From an uncultured Planctomycetaceae bacterium (GTDB lineage: Bacteria; Planctomycetota; Planctomycetia; Planctomycetales; Planctomycetaceae), in NCBI GenBank assembly GCA_903921605.1, contig CAIXQV010000735.1:1-10630 (forward strand): a stretch of 10,630 nucleotides of DNA. The letters are read 5' to 3'. The notes below the pieces were generated by a model. It ran no database searches and was not told the origin of the DNA. It saw nothing but the letters and a program-made list of their open reading frames with translations. The first letter of the stretch is position 1, and each line of letters starts with the position of its first letter. This document shows, piece by piece, positions 1-7,079 of this stretch. Made by a program: the position numbers and the translations under genes.

Positions 1-175
1 CTGCCTCGATTCAGCTCGCTTCCCCATGCCCATCAAATCACCATCCGTTGCTGACCATCAGACCATCCACCTGTCACTGCCGACCATTCTACGGATCCAA
101 ATATTCAGCACCAGGTCAGCATGGCTGGTTTTTCAACGGGCTGCTAATACTTTGTCAGACCAGGAATCGTACGTT

Positions 176-217
176 GGACATTCTTGTCCGACGTCCGTGC
201 GACGGGCAGGAATGCCC
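176..217. repeat. Double-hairpin palindromic repeat
   Basis: Two small hairpins lie 14 bases apart. The first is GGACA-ttct-TGTCC (176-189) and the second GGGCA-ggaa-TGCCC (204-217). The second is the reverse complement of the first at 11 of 14 positions. Two of the three differences form one compensated pair (A-T against G-C), so both stems stay intact. The whole 42 bases therefore make an imperfect palindrome. I infer a REP-like or MITE-like intergenic repeat. Copy number cannot be seen from this window. Confidence 0.6.
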
Positions 218-285
218 ATCCTACCCAATGCCGACGAAGCACAAGTCAGCCACCGGATGTCATTGGGTTTACGCCAAACACAGTC

Positions 286-306
286 GCCTGTGGCTTGCCG
301 TTAAAC
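286..306 (+). repeat. Repeat arm shared with the element downstream of dps
   Basis: This stretch ends in ggcttgccgttaaac. It matches the right arm of the palindromic element at 1034-1054 at 18 of 21 positions and, in inverted orientation, the left arm near 882-902. It may be the end of a second, more decayed copy of that element. The dps gene is thus bracketed by arms of one repeat family. Confidence 0.5.
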
Positions 307-340
307 AAGTTCATTTCATCTCTTTAAAGAATTTACTCGT

Positions 341-862
341 ATGAACACATCTATCTCTATTGTTGCTGATCCCAATCAAATGTACGAAACCGAAAATGAT
401 ATTCCGCTGCTGCGTCGCACGGCTTTGAACGTACTAATGAATCAGCGACTGGCGTCGGCAATTGATCTGCAATTGCAGTTGAAGCAGGCCCACTGGAATG
501 TCAAAGGGCCAAACTTTATCGGCCTGCACGAACTGTTCGACAAAGTCAGTGAAGCGATCGAACCTTACGTCGACATGATCGCCGAACGCATCGTGCAGCT
601 GGGTGGAACAGCTGAAGGAACGATTCGAGGTGCTGCGAATCGTTCAAGGCTCACGGAGTATCCTTCAAGCATCGGCGATGGCTCTGCTCACGTCGACGCG
701 GTGGCTCATGCGTTGTCGACGTTTGCTTATGAGTCCCGCAACACGATCACCGAAGCCGATGAACTGGAAGACGCCGTAACGGCCGATCTGTTCACTGAGG
801 TAACTCGGGGTATCGACAAGTGGCTGTGGTTTGTTGAGGCTCATCATCAGGCAACAAAGTAG
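341..862 (+). CDS. dps: Dps family DNA-protection / mini-ferritin protein
   Basis: A 173-residue protein of the Dps family. These proteins form 12-subunit cytoplasmic cages that oxidise Fe(II) with hydrogen peroxide, store the iron and shield DNA during starvation or oxidative stress. The di-iron site, shared between subunits, is complete: His51 and His63 with Asp67 from one subunit and Asp78 and Glu82 from its partner, set in the family motif KQAHWNVKGPNFIGLHELFD (48-67). These positions equal the E. coli Dps numbering as I recall it. The first 24 residues are a flexible tail that lacks the Lys-rich character of E. coli Dps, so strong DNA binding is not assured. The ATG at 341 is the natural start, although only a weak purine stretch (AAAGA) precedes it. 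The gene stands alone with repeats on both sides. Regulation cannot be read here; in other bacteria OxyR or PerR type control is common. Confidence 0.95.
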   Translation: MNTSISIVADPNQMYETENDIPLLRRTALNVLMNQRLASAIDLQLQLKQAHWNVKGPNFIGLHELFDKVSEAIEPYVDMIAERIVQLGGTAEGTIRGAANRSRLTEYPSSIGDGSAHVDAVAHALSTFAYESRNTITEADELEDAVTADLFTEVTRGIDKWLWFVEAHHQATK

Positions 863-881
863 GTCGTGGTTATATGTAATT

Positions 882-1054
882 CGTTTAACGGAAAGCCGAA
901 GGCGTCAGTGTCTTGTTGATTTGATCAGCCGGAACGCGTTAGCGTCCGGTTTGCGCTGCAAGAATCTTGCTTGCAAAAACAACCGGGGGCTAACGCCCTG
1001 CGGCTGATGAACCGCTGAACGAGTCCAACGACGCCGGCGGCTTGCCGTCAAACG
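882..1054. repeat. 173-base nested palindromic repeat element
   Basis: Outer arms 882-906 and 1030-1054 are inverted copies (21 of 25 match). Inner arms 924-951 and 981-1008 are a second inverted pair; their 27-base core (925-951 against 981-1007) matches at 22 positions. Each inner arm is also a small hairpin with a GTTA (or TAAC) loop, and one stem pair is swapped from C-G to G-C between the two arms. The centre holds a 13-base palindrome (958-970). The layout suggests a MITE-like or REP-derived intergenic element. It lies between dps and the exporter operon and overlaps the alternative TTG start of the adaptor gene at 1042. Confidence 0.7.
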
Positions 1055-1083
1055 AAAATGGCCGCCCTCAAAGATCTCACCCT

Positions 1084-2157
1084 ATGACTTTACCATTCAA
1101 ACGAATCGCCTGGATTGTCGCTGGCATCTTCGCCGTCGCTGGCGTCTCGTGGTTCGCCTGGACGTCAATGAAACCGACCGGGCCGGGACCTGGCTTCGTC
1201 GGCGGCAATGGGCGGATTGAAGCGACCGAGATTGACGTCGCGACGACTCTGCCCGGGCGCGTTATTGAGATCTTTGCGAATGAAGGAGACTTTGTCACCG
1301 CGGATCAGCCGCTGGCCCAGATGCAGATTGATTCGCTGGATGCGCAAAAGGACGAAGCGAATGCCCAGTACCGTCAGGCTTTGGCTGCCGTCACAAGTGC
1401 GGAAGCTCAAGTGGCAGTAAGACGGAGCGATGTGGTCGCTGCACTGGCGATTGTCGGCCAACGCGAAAGTGAACTCGATTCGATGAAGCGGCGACTGGTG
1501 AGATCCGAACAGGTCTCTCTAAAGGGCGCGCTGACTCCGCAGGAACTGGATGATGATCGAGCCAATACAAAGACCGCCGAACAGGCGTTGGCGGCTGCGA
1601 AAGCTCAGGTGGCTGCAGACAATTCAGCGATCGATGCCGCGATCGCGCAGGTGGCCGGGGCGAACTCCGGAGTCTCCGCCGCGCAGGCCACAATGGCTCG
1701 TATCGAGTCGGATCTTCGCGATTGTCAGTTGAAGTCACCGCGATCCGGACGGGTCCAGTACCGGATTGCTCAACCCGGCGAAGTTCTGGCAAGCGGTGGC
1801 AAAGTCCTGAATCTTGTGGACCTGAGCGACGTCTACATGACGTTCTTTCTGCCAGAGAACGTCGTCGGAAAAGTTCCGTTGGGAAGCGACGTGCGGATTA
1901 TCCTCGATGCTGCATCGCAGTATGTGATTCCGGCCAAAGTCTCTTACGTCGCCAGCACCGCCCAGTTCACTCCGAAGACCGTTGAAACGGCCAGTGAGCG
2001 TCAGAAACTTATGTTTCGAGTCAAAGCACAGATCAGCCATGAATTGCTGCTGAAACATTTGAAAGTCGTGAAGACCGGACTGCCCGGAATGGCATGGCTC
2101 AAACTGGATCCCTCGGCGGAATGGCCGAAGGAGCTGGAGATCAAGGTGCCTGAGTAG
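1084..2157 (+). CDS. yhiI: HlyD family periplasmic adaptor subunit (YhiI-like)
   Basis: A 357-residue membrane-fusion (adaptor) protein that should link the inner-membrane ABC pump encoded by the next two genes to the periplasm or an outer-membrane channel. Residues 6-26 form one membrane anchor. The segment NGRIEATEIDVATTLPGRV (about 45-63) begins the biotinyl-lipoyl half, a long Ala/Gln/Glu-rich coiled-coil hairpin fills about 85-210, and the second lipoyl half contains SPRSGRVQYRIAQPGEVLA. The beta-barrel part carries LVDLSDVYMTFFLPE and AQFTPKTVETASERQKLMF, both close to my memory of E. coli YhiI (about 355 aa). I chose ATG 1084 because the membrane anchor follows at once; the TTG at 1042 in the same frame would add 14 polar residues, lies inside the repeat element and has no better ribosome-binding site. 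No strong Shine-Dalgarno sequence is visible for either start. Confidence 0.9.
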   Translation: MTLPFKRIAWIVAGIFAVAGVSWFAWTSMKPTGPGPGFVGGNGRIEATEIDVATTLPGRVIEIFANEGDFVTADQPLAQMQIDSLDAQKDEANAQYRQALAAVTSAEAQVAVRRSDVVAALAIVGQRESELDSMKRRLVRSEQVSLKGALTPQELDDDRANTKTAEQALAAAKAQVAADNSAIDAAIAQVAGANSGVSAAQATMARIESDLRDCQLKSPRSGRVQYRIAQPGEVLASGGKVLNLVDLSDVYMTFFLPENVVGKVPLGSDVRIILDAASQYVIPAKVSYVASTAQFTPKTVETASERQKLMFRVKAQISHELLLKHLKVVKTGLPGMAWLKLDPSAEWPKELEIKVPE

Positions 2158-2202
2158 ATTGCACCTTGACGAAGACGTCTGGCAGTGCGATCAGAGACTC
2201 GT

Positions 2203-2270
2203 GAATCGCAGATCCCGTCGGCGGAGCGACGGGTGTACCGTCCACTCGTCGCTCCGCCGACGGGAGATTC
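2203..2270. repeat. Long hairpin repeat between adaptor and ATPase genes
   Basis: Arms 2213-2231 and 2247-2265 are perfect 19-base inverted copies (left arm begins tcccgtcggcgg). Four more pairs inside (one G-U) give a 23-bp stem with a 7-base loop at 2236-2242. Outside, gaatc at 2203-2207 can also pair with gattc at 2266-2270. No T-run follows, so this is not a typical intrinsic terminator. It is more like a REP/MITE-type palindrome that could stabilise the upstream message or tune expression of the ATPase gene. Confidence 0.75.
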
Positions 2271-2321
2271 CCAACGCGTCCATGAAAAGAAGTCGGCGCG
2301 ATCATCCGAAACCGCAGACAA

Positions 2322-5120
2322 ATGCCTGAAACCGTTCCCAGCCCCAACGCCTCCGTCGCCAGCGTCGTCGATGTCTCACTGACGTACGGCAAGGTCGCGG
2401 CGTTAAAGGGCGTCTCGCTGCAAGTTCCGGCAGGGAAGATTGTGGGGCTTATCGGACCGGATGGAGTTGGCAAGTCGAGCCTGCTTTCTCTGCTCTCTGG
2501 CGCCCGAGCTGTTCAGACGGGGCATGTGGAAGTGCTGGGTGGTGACATGGCATTGAAGTCCCATCGACGAGTCGTGTGTCCGCAAATTGCCTATATGCCA
2601 CAGGGGCTGGGGAAGAATCTTTATGCTTCGCTGTCCGTGGAGGAGAACCTTCAGTTCTTCGGACGCTTGTTCGGTCACGACAAGGCGGAGCGTCGTCGCA
2701 GGATTGATGAGCTGACTGAAAGTACCGGACTTTTTCCGTTTCTTTCGCGAGCGGTTGAAAAGCTGTCGGGAGGAATGAAGCAGAAGCTGGGACTTTGCTG
2801 TGCTCTGATTCATGACCCGGAGTTGTTGATTCTGGACGAGCCCACGACGGGAGTTGATCCGCTGGCCCGCGTGCAATTCTGGGAGCTGATCAGTCGGATT
2901 CGCAACGATCAGGCCAGCATGAGCGTCATCGTCGCGACCGCCTACATGGACGAAGCACAGCGATTCGAATGGCTGGTCGCGATGGATGCCGGGCAGATTC
3001 TTTCCACGGGAACGCCCGCGGAACTCCTTCAGCGCACTGGCATGAATTCTCTGGACGATGCGTTTATTGCACTGATGCCGGAAGAAAAACGCCTGGGGCA
3101 TCGAACGATCATGATCTCGCCATTGGCAGAAGAATCGCATGCCGACGTTGCGATTGAGGCTGTGGATCTCACAAAACGGTTCGGAGCTTTTACTGCGGTG
3201 GATCATGCCAGCTTTCGTATTCGACGCGGCGAGATCTTTGGATTCATCGGTTCGAATGGATGCGGAAAATCGACCACGATGAAAATGCTGACAGGACTGC
3301 TGCAGCCCACCGAGGGCCATGCATCGCTGTTCGGCCACTCGGTCAATACCGACGACATCGCGACTCGGCGTCGAGTGGGTTACATGTCACAGTCGTTTTC
3401 GTTGTATTCAGAATTGTCGGTGCGTCAGAACCTGATGCTTCACGCACGACTGTTCGACATGTCCGAAAAGGAGATTCCTCAGCGTGTCAGCAATCTGGTC
3501 AACCGGTTCGGACTGGAATCGGTTGTGGATTCGATGCCGGACACACTGCCGCTGGGCATTCGCCAGCGATTGTCGATGGCCGTTGCGCTGGTCCATCAGC
3601 CCGAACTTCTGATTCTTGATGAGCCGACGTCGGGCGTGGACCCGATTGCTCGGGACAGCCTGTGGCAGTTGATGATTGACCTGTCGCGGAACGACAAAGT
3701 GACCATCTTCATCTCTACTCACTTCATGAACGAAGCCAGCCGGTGCGATCGCATCTCGCTCATGCATGCCGGCAAAGTGCTTGCGACAGATGCTCCTGCG
3801 GAACTCGTGCGACTTCGCAATTCGAGCACTCTGGAAGAAGCGTTTATTGGATATCTGAAAGAAGCGGAGAGTGCGAATTCGAACGAAGTCACAGTGAGTC
3901 ATCCCGTTGCTGCGTCGCCCGGAACGCCCATTCATTCGGCCTCCAGCCACCTTTCTCCTCGTCGTGGGGGAGAAGTGAAATCAACAGGGTTTCCCTTCAA
4001 CTTCGGTCGCGCGTGGAGCTACACGCTGCGCGAAACGTTGGAGCTTCAGCGTGATCCGGTGCGAGCGACCATGGCGCTGCTGGGGACTGCGATCCTGATG
4101 TTCGTGTTTGGGTACGGCATCAGTCTTGATGTCAATGATATGACCTATGCGGTGCTCGACCGTGACCAGACAACACTCAGTCAGAACTACTCGCTGAACT
4201 TGTCAGGGTCTCGGTATTTCATCGAGCACCCTCCTCTTGCGGATTACGAAGAACTTGATCTGCGAATGCGAAGTGGGGAACTGTCTTTGGCGATTGAGAT
4301 TCCGCCGGGATTTGCACGCGACGTCAAGCGAGGAACTGCGGTCGAGATCGGCGCATGGGTTGACGCGGCCATGCCGACTCGGGCTGAAACCGTGCAGGGT
4401 TATGTTCAGGGAATGCACCGCAGTTGGCTGCTGGATATCACAACTCGCAAGCTGGGGCAGGATTCGTCTAAAGGCGCTGCGACCATTGAGACCAGATTTC
4501 GGTACAACCCGGATGTGAAGAGTCTTCCTGCGATGGTCCCTGGTGTGATTCCGATGCTGCTCATGATGATCCCGGCGATGCTGGCCGCGTTGTCGGTCGT
4601 TCGGGAGAAGGAGCTGGGATCGATCATCAATTTGTACGTGACGCCCGTGACGCGCAGTGAGTTTTTGCTGGGGAAGCAATTGCCCTACATCGTACTTGCG
4701 ATGTTCAATTTTCTGCTGATGACTATTCTGGCCGTCACGGTGTTCAGCGTTCCGGTCAAGGGCAGCTATTTGGCGCTCGCCGTCGGTGCGTTGATCTTTG
4801 TGATGTTCTCGACTGGCTTTGGGCTGTTCGCTTCGACATTCACAAAAAGCCAGATCGCGGCACTCTTTGCAACGATGTTCGGAACGATGATTCCGACCGT
4901 TCAGTTTGCCGGACTGATCAACCCCGTTTCGTCACTTGAAGGTGTTGGTGCGATCATTGGTCGCATGTATCCGGCGTCTCATTTTCTGATCATCAGTCGT
5001 GGCGTGTTCAACAAGTCGCTCGGCTTTTTCAGTCTCAGCTCATCATTCTGGCCCATGATGCTGGCCGTGCCGGTGATCCTTGGTGTGTCTGTTCTGTTGC
5101 TGAAGAAACAGGAGACGTAA
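2322..5120 (+). CDS. rbbA: RbbA-type ABC transporter: two ATPase domains fused to ABC-2 permease
   Basis: A 932-residue fusion protein matching E. coli RbbA/YhiH (about 911 aa). ATPase domain 1 (about 14-255) has Walker A GPDGVGKS (45-52), signature LSGGM (148-152) and Walker B LLILDE (168-173), but Ala where the switch His is usual (VATAYMDEA). ATPase domain 2 (about 275-510) has Walker A GSNGCGKS (310-317), a degenerate signature LPLGIRQ (409-415), Walker B LLILDE (429-434) and the switch His467. A variable linker (about 515-562) leads to an ABC-2 permease with membrane segments near 582-604, 738-760, 787-810, 816-838, 845-866 and 905-928. It should use ATP to move a substrate across the inner membrane with the adaptor and YhhJ. 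The substrate is unknown. E. coli RbbA is also reported as a ribosome-associated ATPase. ATG 2322 is the first good start; no clear Shine-Dalgarno precedes it. Confidence 0.93.
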   Translation: MPETVPSPNASVASVVDVSLTYGKVAALKGVSLQVPAGKIVGLIGPDGVGKSSLLSLLSGARAVQTGHVEVLGGDMALKSHRRVVCPQIAYMPQGLGKNLYASLSVEENLQFFGRLFGHDKAERRRRIDELTESTGLFPFLSRAVEKLSGGMKQKLGLCCALIHDPELLILDEPTTGVDPLARVQFWELISRIRNDQASMSVIVATAYMDEAQRFEWLVAMDAGQILSTGTPAELLQRTGMNSLDDAFIALMPEEKRLGHRTIMISPLAEESHADVAIEAVDLTKRFGAFTAVDHASFRIRRGEIFGFIGSNGCGKSTTMKMLTGLLQPTEGHASLFGHSVNTDDIATRRRVGYMSQSFSLYSELSVRQNLMLHARLFDMSEKEIPQRVSNLVNRFGLESVVDSMPDTLPLGIRQRLSMAVALVHQPELLILDEPTSGVDPIARDSLWQLMIDLSRNDKVTIFISTHFMNEASRCDRISLMHAGKVLATDAPAELVRLRNSSTLEEAFIGYLKEAESANSNEVTVSHPVAASPGTPIHSASSHLSPRRGGEVKSTGFPFNFGRAWSYTLRETLELQRDPVRATMALLGTAILMFVFGYGISLDVNDMTYAVLDRDQTTLSQNYSLNLSGSRYFIEHPPLADYEELDLRMRSGELSLAIEIPPGFARDVKRGTAVEIGAWVDAAMPTRAETVQGYVQGMHRSWLLDITTRKLGQDSSKGAATIETRFRYNPDVKSLPAMVPGVIPMLLMMIPAMLAALSVVREKELGSIINLYVTPVTRSEFLLGKQLPYIVLAMFNFLLMTILAVTVFSVPVKGSYLALAVGALIFVMFSTGFGLFASTFTKSQIAALFATMFGTMIPTVQFAGLINPVSSLEGVGAIIGRMYPASHFLIISRGVFNKSLGFFSLSSSFWPMMLAVPVILGVSVLLLKKQET
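3951..3975. repeat. Hairpin inside the RbbA linker coding sequence
   Basis: Within codons for the variable linker, ttctcc (3953-3958) pairs with ggagaa (3969-3974), with extra G-U and C-G pairs on both sides, giving a stem of about nine pairs. It encodes part of the stretch [14 protein letters not shown]. The linker between the second ATPase and the permease is the least conserved part of the protein, so a short palindromic repeat could have entered in frame here. That is inference. Confidence 0.4.
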
Positions 5121-5124
5121 CCTC

Positions 5125-6249
5125 ATGTCACACGCGAGCAACATCTATCGACTGGGCACGAAAGAACTTTGGAGCCTTGCACGAGATCCGATCCTGCTTG
5201 GTCTGATCGTCTACACATTCAGCTTCTCGATTTACATTTCCGCCACCGCCAAACCAGAAACTCTGCACAACGCTCCGATTGCGATCGTGGATGAGGATGA
5301 TTCACCATTGTCGGCCAGTATCATTTCGGCATTCTATCCGCCACGATTCAAGTCGCCCCGGATGATCACTCAGGCCATGATTGATGGCGGAATGGATGCC
5401 GGAGACTTTACGTTTGTGGTGGACATTCCCCCGGACTTCCAACGTGATGTTCTGGCTGGCAAGTCCCCGGCGATTCAATTGAACGTGGATGCGACAAGAA
5501 TGAGTCAGGCCTTTGTCGGCAGCAGCTACATCCAGCAAATGGCGATGGATGAAGTCAATGAGTTCACTCAGCGGCGCAAAGGTACGACACCAGCCGCCAT
5601 AGGGCTGGCACTTCGAGCCCGCTTCAATCCCAATCTGGAACAGGCCTGGTTTGGCTCACTGATGGAAATCATCAACAACGTCACAATGTTGTCGATCATC
5701 CTGACAGGAGCCGCGCTGATTCGGGAACGCGAACACGGGACCATTGAGCATCTGCTGGTCATGCCGGTCACTCCTGCAGAAATCATGCTGGCGAAGGTGT
5801 GGTCGATGGGGGCGGTGGTGCTGATGGCCGCTGGGCTTTCACTGGTCTTTGTCGTGCAGGGGCTCATTCGAGTTCCGATCGAGGGCTCTGTCAGTCTTTT
5901 TCTTGTCGGGACGGCCCTGCATTTGTTTGCGACCACCTCTCTCGGAATCTTTATGGCGACGCAGGCGAACTCCATGCCGCAGTTCGGAATCCTCGCCGTT
6001 CTCGTGATGATGCCACTGCAGTTATTGTCAGGCAACGCGACACCTCGCGAGAGCATGCCGGACTTTATTCAGAATTTAATGCTCATCGCACCAACAACGC
6101 ATTTTGTGGCGATCGGTCAGGCCATTCTTTTTCGAGGAGCCGGGTTTGCTGTCGTCTGGCCATCATTCGCTGCGCTACTGCTAATTGGCGGAGCATTCTT
6201 TTTCATTGCTCTGAATCGGTTCCGCAGGTCCATCAGTCAGATGACCTGA
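5125..6249 (+). CDS. yhhJ: ABC-2 type permease (YhhJ-like)
   Basis: A 374-residue inner-membrane permease, the same length as I recall for E. coli YhhJ. One membrane segment lies near 25-41 (LGLIVYTFSFSIYISATA), a large extracytoplasmic domain follows (about 45-180, including PPDFQRDVLAGKSP and NVDATRMSQAF), and five more membrane segments occupy about 185-365. The cytoplasmic loop ALIREREHGTIEHLLVMPVTPAEI is the typical ABC-2 coupling signature, and GNATPRESMPDFIQN matches the YhhJ family near the end. It should pair with the permease half of RbbA to form the export pore. It starts 4 bases after the rbbA stop and has AGGAG at 5110-5114 inside the end of rbbA, so the two are co-transcribed and probably translationally coupled. 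It is the last gene of the operon. Confidence 0.93.
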   Translation: MSHASNIYRLGTKELWSLARDPILLGLIVYTFSFSIYISATAKPETLHNAPIAIVDEDDSPLSASIISAFYPPRFKSPRMITQAMIDGGMDAGDFTFVVDIPPDFQRDVLAGKSPAIQLNVDATRMSQAFVGSSYIQQMAMDEVNEFTQRRKGTTPAAIGLALRARFNPNLEQAWFGSLMEIINNVTMLSIILTGAALIREREHGTIEHLLVMPVTPAEIMLAKVWSMGAVVLMAAGLSLVFVVQGLIRVPIEGSVSLFLVGTALHLFATTSLGIFMATQANSMPQFGILAVLVMMPLQLLSGNATPRESMPDFIQNLMLIAPTTHFVAIGQAILFRGAGFAVVWPSFAALLLIGGAFFFIALNRFRRSISQMT

Positions 6250-6480
6250 TCGAATGTTCTGCATCTGTCCTGCTCGAGCAGATTGGTAGCAACGGTCAGG
6301 CTTTAATTCTCGGCCAGCCGTGGACGAACGGATTATCTTCAGAGTAAGGAAAGCTCGCGTGCCGTTTCTCAGTCGTATTTATGAAGCGTAGCTATAAAGG
6401 ACATTTGGGGCAGAAGATGAAGCTATTCATCATCAGAATAGGCTTCACTATTGTTTATTATGATTAAGTCGAGGAATACA
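6250..6480. other. Spacer after the exporter operon
   Basis: No gene is seen. CTGCTCGAGCAG (6270-6281) is a perfect 12-base palindrome 20 bases after the permease stop. A small hairpin, GATGAA-gcta-TTCATC, lies at 6416-6431. From about 6390 the sequence becomes more AT-rich than the surrounding genes. No T-run hairpin terminator for the operon is visible right after its last stop. Confidence 0.5.
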
Positions 6481-6531
6481 ATGCAAAGTCGGGTTGTTAA
6501 TGTTTCGACGGCAGTTACCATTGGGGTCTGA
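6481..6531 (+). CDS. Possible 16-residue small ORF
   Basis: ATG 6481 follows GAGGA (6471-6475) at good spacing and reads MQSRVVNVSTAVTIGV before TGA. It lies in an AT-richer segment that ends in a strong terminator, so the segment may be transcribed. Nothing in the short peptide identifies a role. It could be a leader peptide, a chance ORF, or part of an untranslated RNA. I list it because its start signal is better than those of several real genes here. Confidence 0.2.
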   Translation: MQSRVVNVSTAVTIGV

Positions 6532-6532
6532 G

Positions 6533-6580
6533 ATGAGTGACGAGTATCACTTATCGCGGGCAATAATTTCGGATGACTAA
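6533..6580 (+). CDS. Possible 15-residue small ORF following in tandem
   Basis: ATG 6533 starts one base after the TGA of the preceding tiny ORF and reads MSDEYHLSRAIISDD. A G-rich stretch (GGGG, 6522-6526) lies upstream at an acceptable distance. The near-overlap of the stop and start is the spacing seen in coupled genes, but the ORF is so short that chance is a serious alternative. No function can be assigned. Confidence 0.15.
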   Translation: MSDEYHLSRAIISDD

Positions 6581-6624
6581 ATAAATCGCAAACCAGTTCT
6601 TTGCTGGCGGGCGAATTTACGAGT

Positions 6625-6678
6625 AAGCCGACATGGACTGAATCTTCAATTGAAGATTTGGTTCATGTCGGCTTTTTT
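6625..6678 (+). terminator. Strong intrinsic terminator with 23-bp stem
   Basis: Arms 6625-6647 and 6652-6674 pair over 23 positions without a bulge (three are G-U), enclosing the loop aatt. Six T's (6673-6678) end the structure. The polarity fits termination of a + strand transcript. The nearest recognised + strand gene ends at 6249, almost 380 bases upstream, so this more likely ends a separate transcript from the 6350-6620 segment, or a long 3' untranslated region of the exporter operon. Confidence 0.88.
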
Positions 6679-6725
6679 CGTTGCGCTTCGCATTAACGTG
6701 GCCATCGACTGAAAGGAACTCTCCA

Positions 6726-6986
6726 GTGATTCAGATTTCGACATGGATTGGTCGCTGGTGGGCTCGCCCTGAAAAGACATTGACCAGACGCAATGCGCAT
6801 CCGTTCGCTTTTCGCCTGCGAGTGGATTCAACGCTTATGAACCCGGGTGCCCCGAATATGAGTTGCACGGCACTGGAAGTCAGGCGGATCAGAGAATGCA
6901 ATGGAACTGAGCCTGCGACGAGGACTCTTGTTCGCTCATGCGTGGCTGGCCACACCGTGAAGATTTTGCTCCTGAAGCATGCATGA
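6726..6986 (+). CDS. Doubtful 86-residue hypothetical protein
   Basis: A GTG at 6726 follows AAGGA (6713-6717) with 8 bases between, and the frame stays open to 6986. The product begins with VIQISTWIGRWWARPEK (valine codon as start) and has Arg- and Cys-containing stretches, no membrane segment and no motif that I recognise. It lies between the strong terminator and csrA. Open frames on the opposite strand cover the same bases, so the reading frame is not supported by exclusion. It could be a chance ORF or a remnant. Confidence 0.25.
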   Translation: MIQISTWIGRWWARPEKTLTRRNAHPFAFRLRVDSTLMNPGAPNMSCTALEVRRIRECNGTEPATRTLVRSCVAGHTVKILLLKHA

Positions 6987-7067
6987 AGCTGCCGGGGGAT
7001 AGGTTGAAACAGGGTTGAACAATGCAGCTCATTGTAAACCAGAGATTCGGGCGCTGCTCACTTAAAC

Positions 7068-7074
7068 AGGGAGG
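7068..7074 (+). promoter_or_regulatory. csrA ribosome-binding site overlapping a CsrA-type motif
   Basis: AGGGAGG lies 5 bases before the csrA ATG and is the best Shine-Dalgarno sequence in this part of the window. Its first five bases, AGGGA, fit the ANGGA core that CsrA binds in other bacteria, so self-repression by blocking ribosome entry is plausible. That is inference from known CsrA behaviour. No clear hairpin presents the motif here. Confidence 0.5.
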
Positions 7075-7079
7075 TTGAG

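Larger units (their letters stand above)
1..340. other. Repeat-bearing intergenic spacer upstream of dps
   Basis: I see no convincing gene here. Short overlapping open frames exist, but they have no ribosome-binding site and their translations look random. The spacer holds a double hairpin at 176-217 and, at 286-306, the end of a repeat that recurs twice beyond dps. The dps promoter must lie in or before this stretch, but I cannot place -35 and -10 boxes with any confidence. The 5' end of the window may hold the tail of an upstream intergenic region rather than a gene. Confidence 0.6.

Noticed and set aside
26..344. Overlapping open frames of 92 and 98 codons upstream of dps
   Set aside because: They have no ribosome-binding site, random-looking composition, and run through palindromic repeats.
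1042..1083. TTG start that would lengthen the adaptor protein by 14 residues
   Set aside because: It lies inside the repeat element, adds polar residues before the membrane anchor and has no better ribosome-binding site than ATG 1084.
2403..3338. 311-codon open frame on the minus strand opposite rbbA
   Set aside because: It is a shadow of the strongly supported rbbA frame; the translation has no recognisable motif.
6270..6281. Palindrome CTGCTCGAGCAG as an operator or LexA box
   Set aside because: It does not fit the CTGT-N8-ACAG LexA pattern, and no promoter or gene start lies close to it.
6731..6955. Minus-strand 74-codon ORF upstream of csrA
   Set aside because: It has no ribosome-binding site and no motif, and overlaps a + strand frame with a better start signal.
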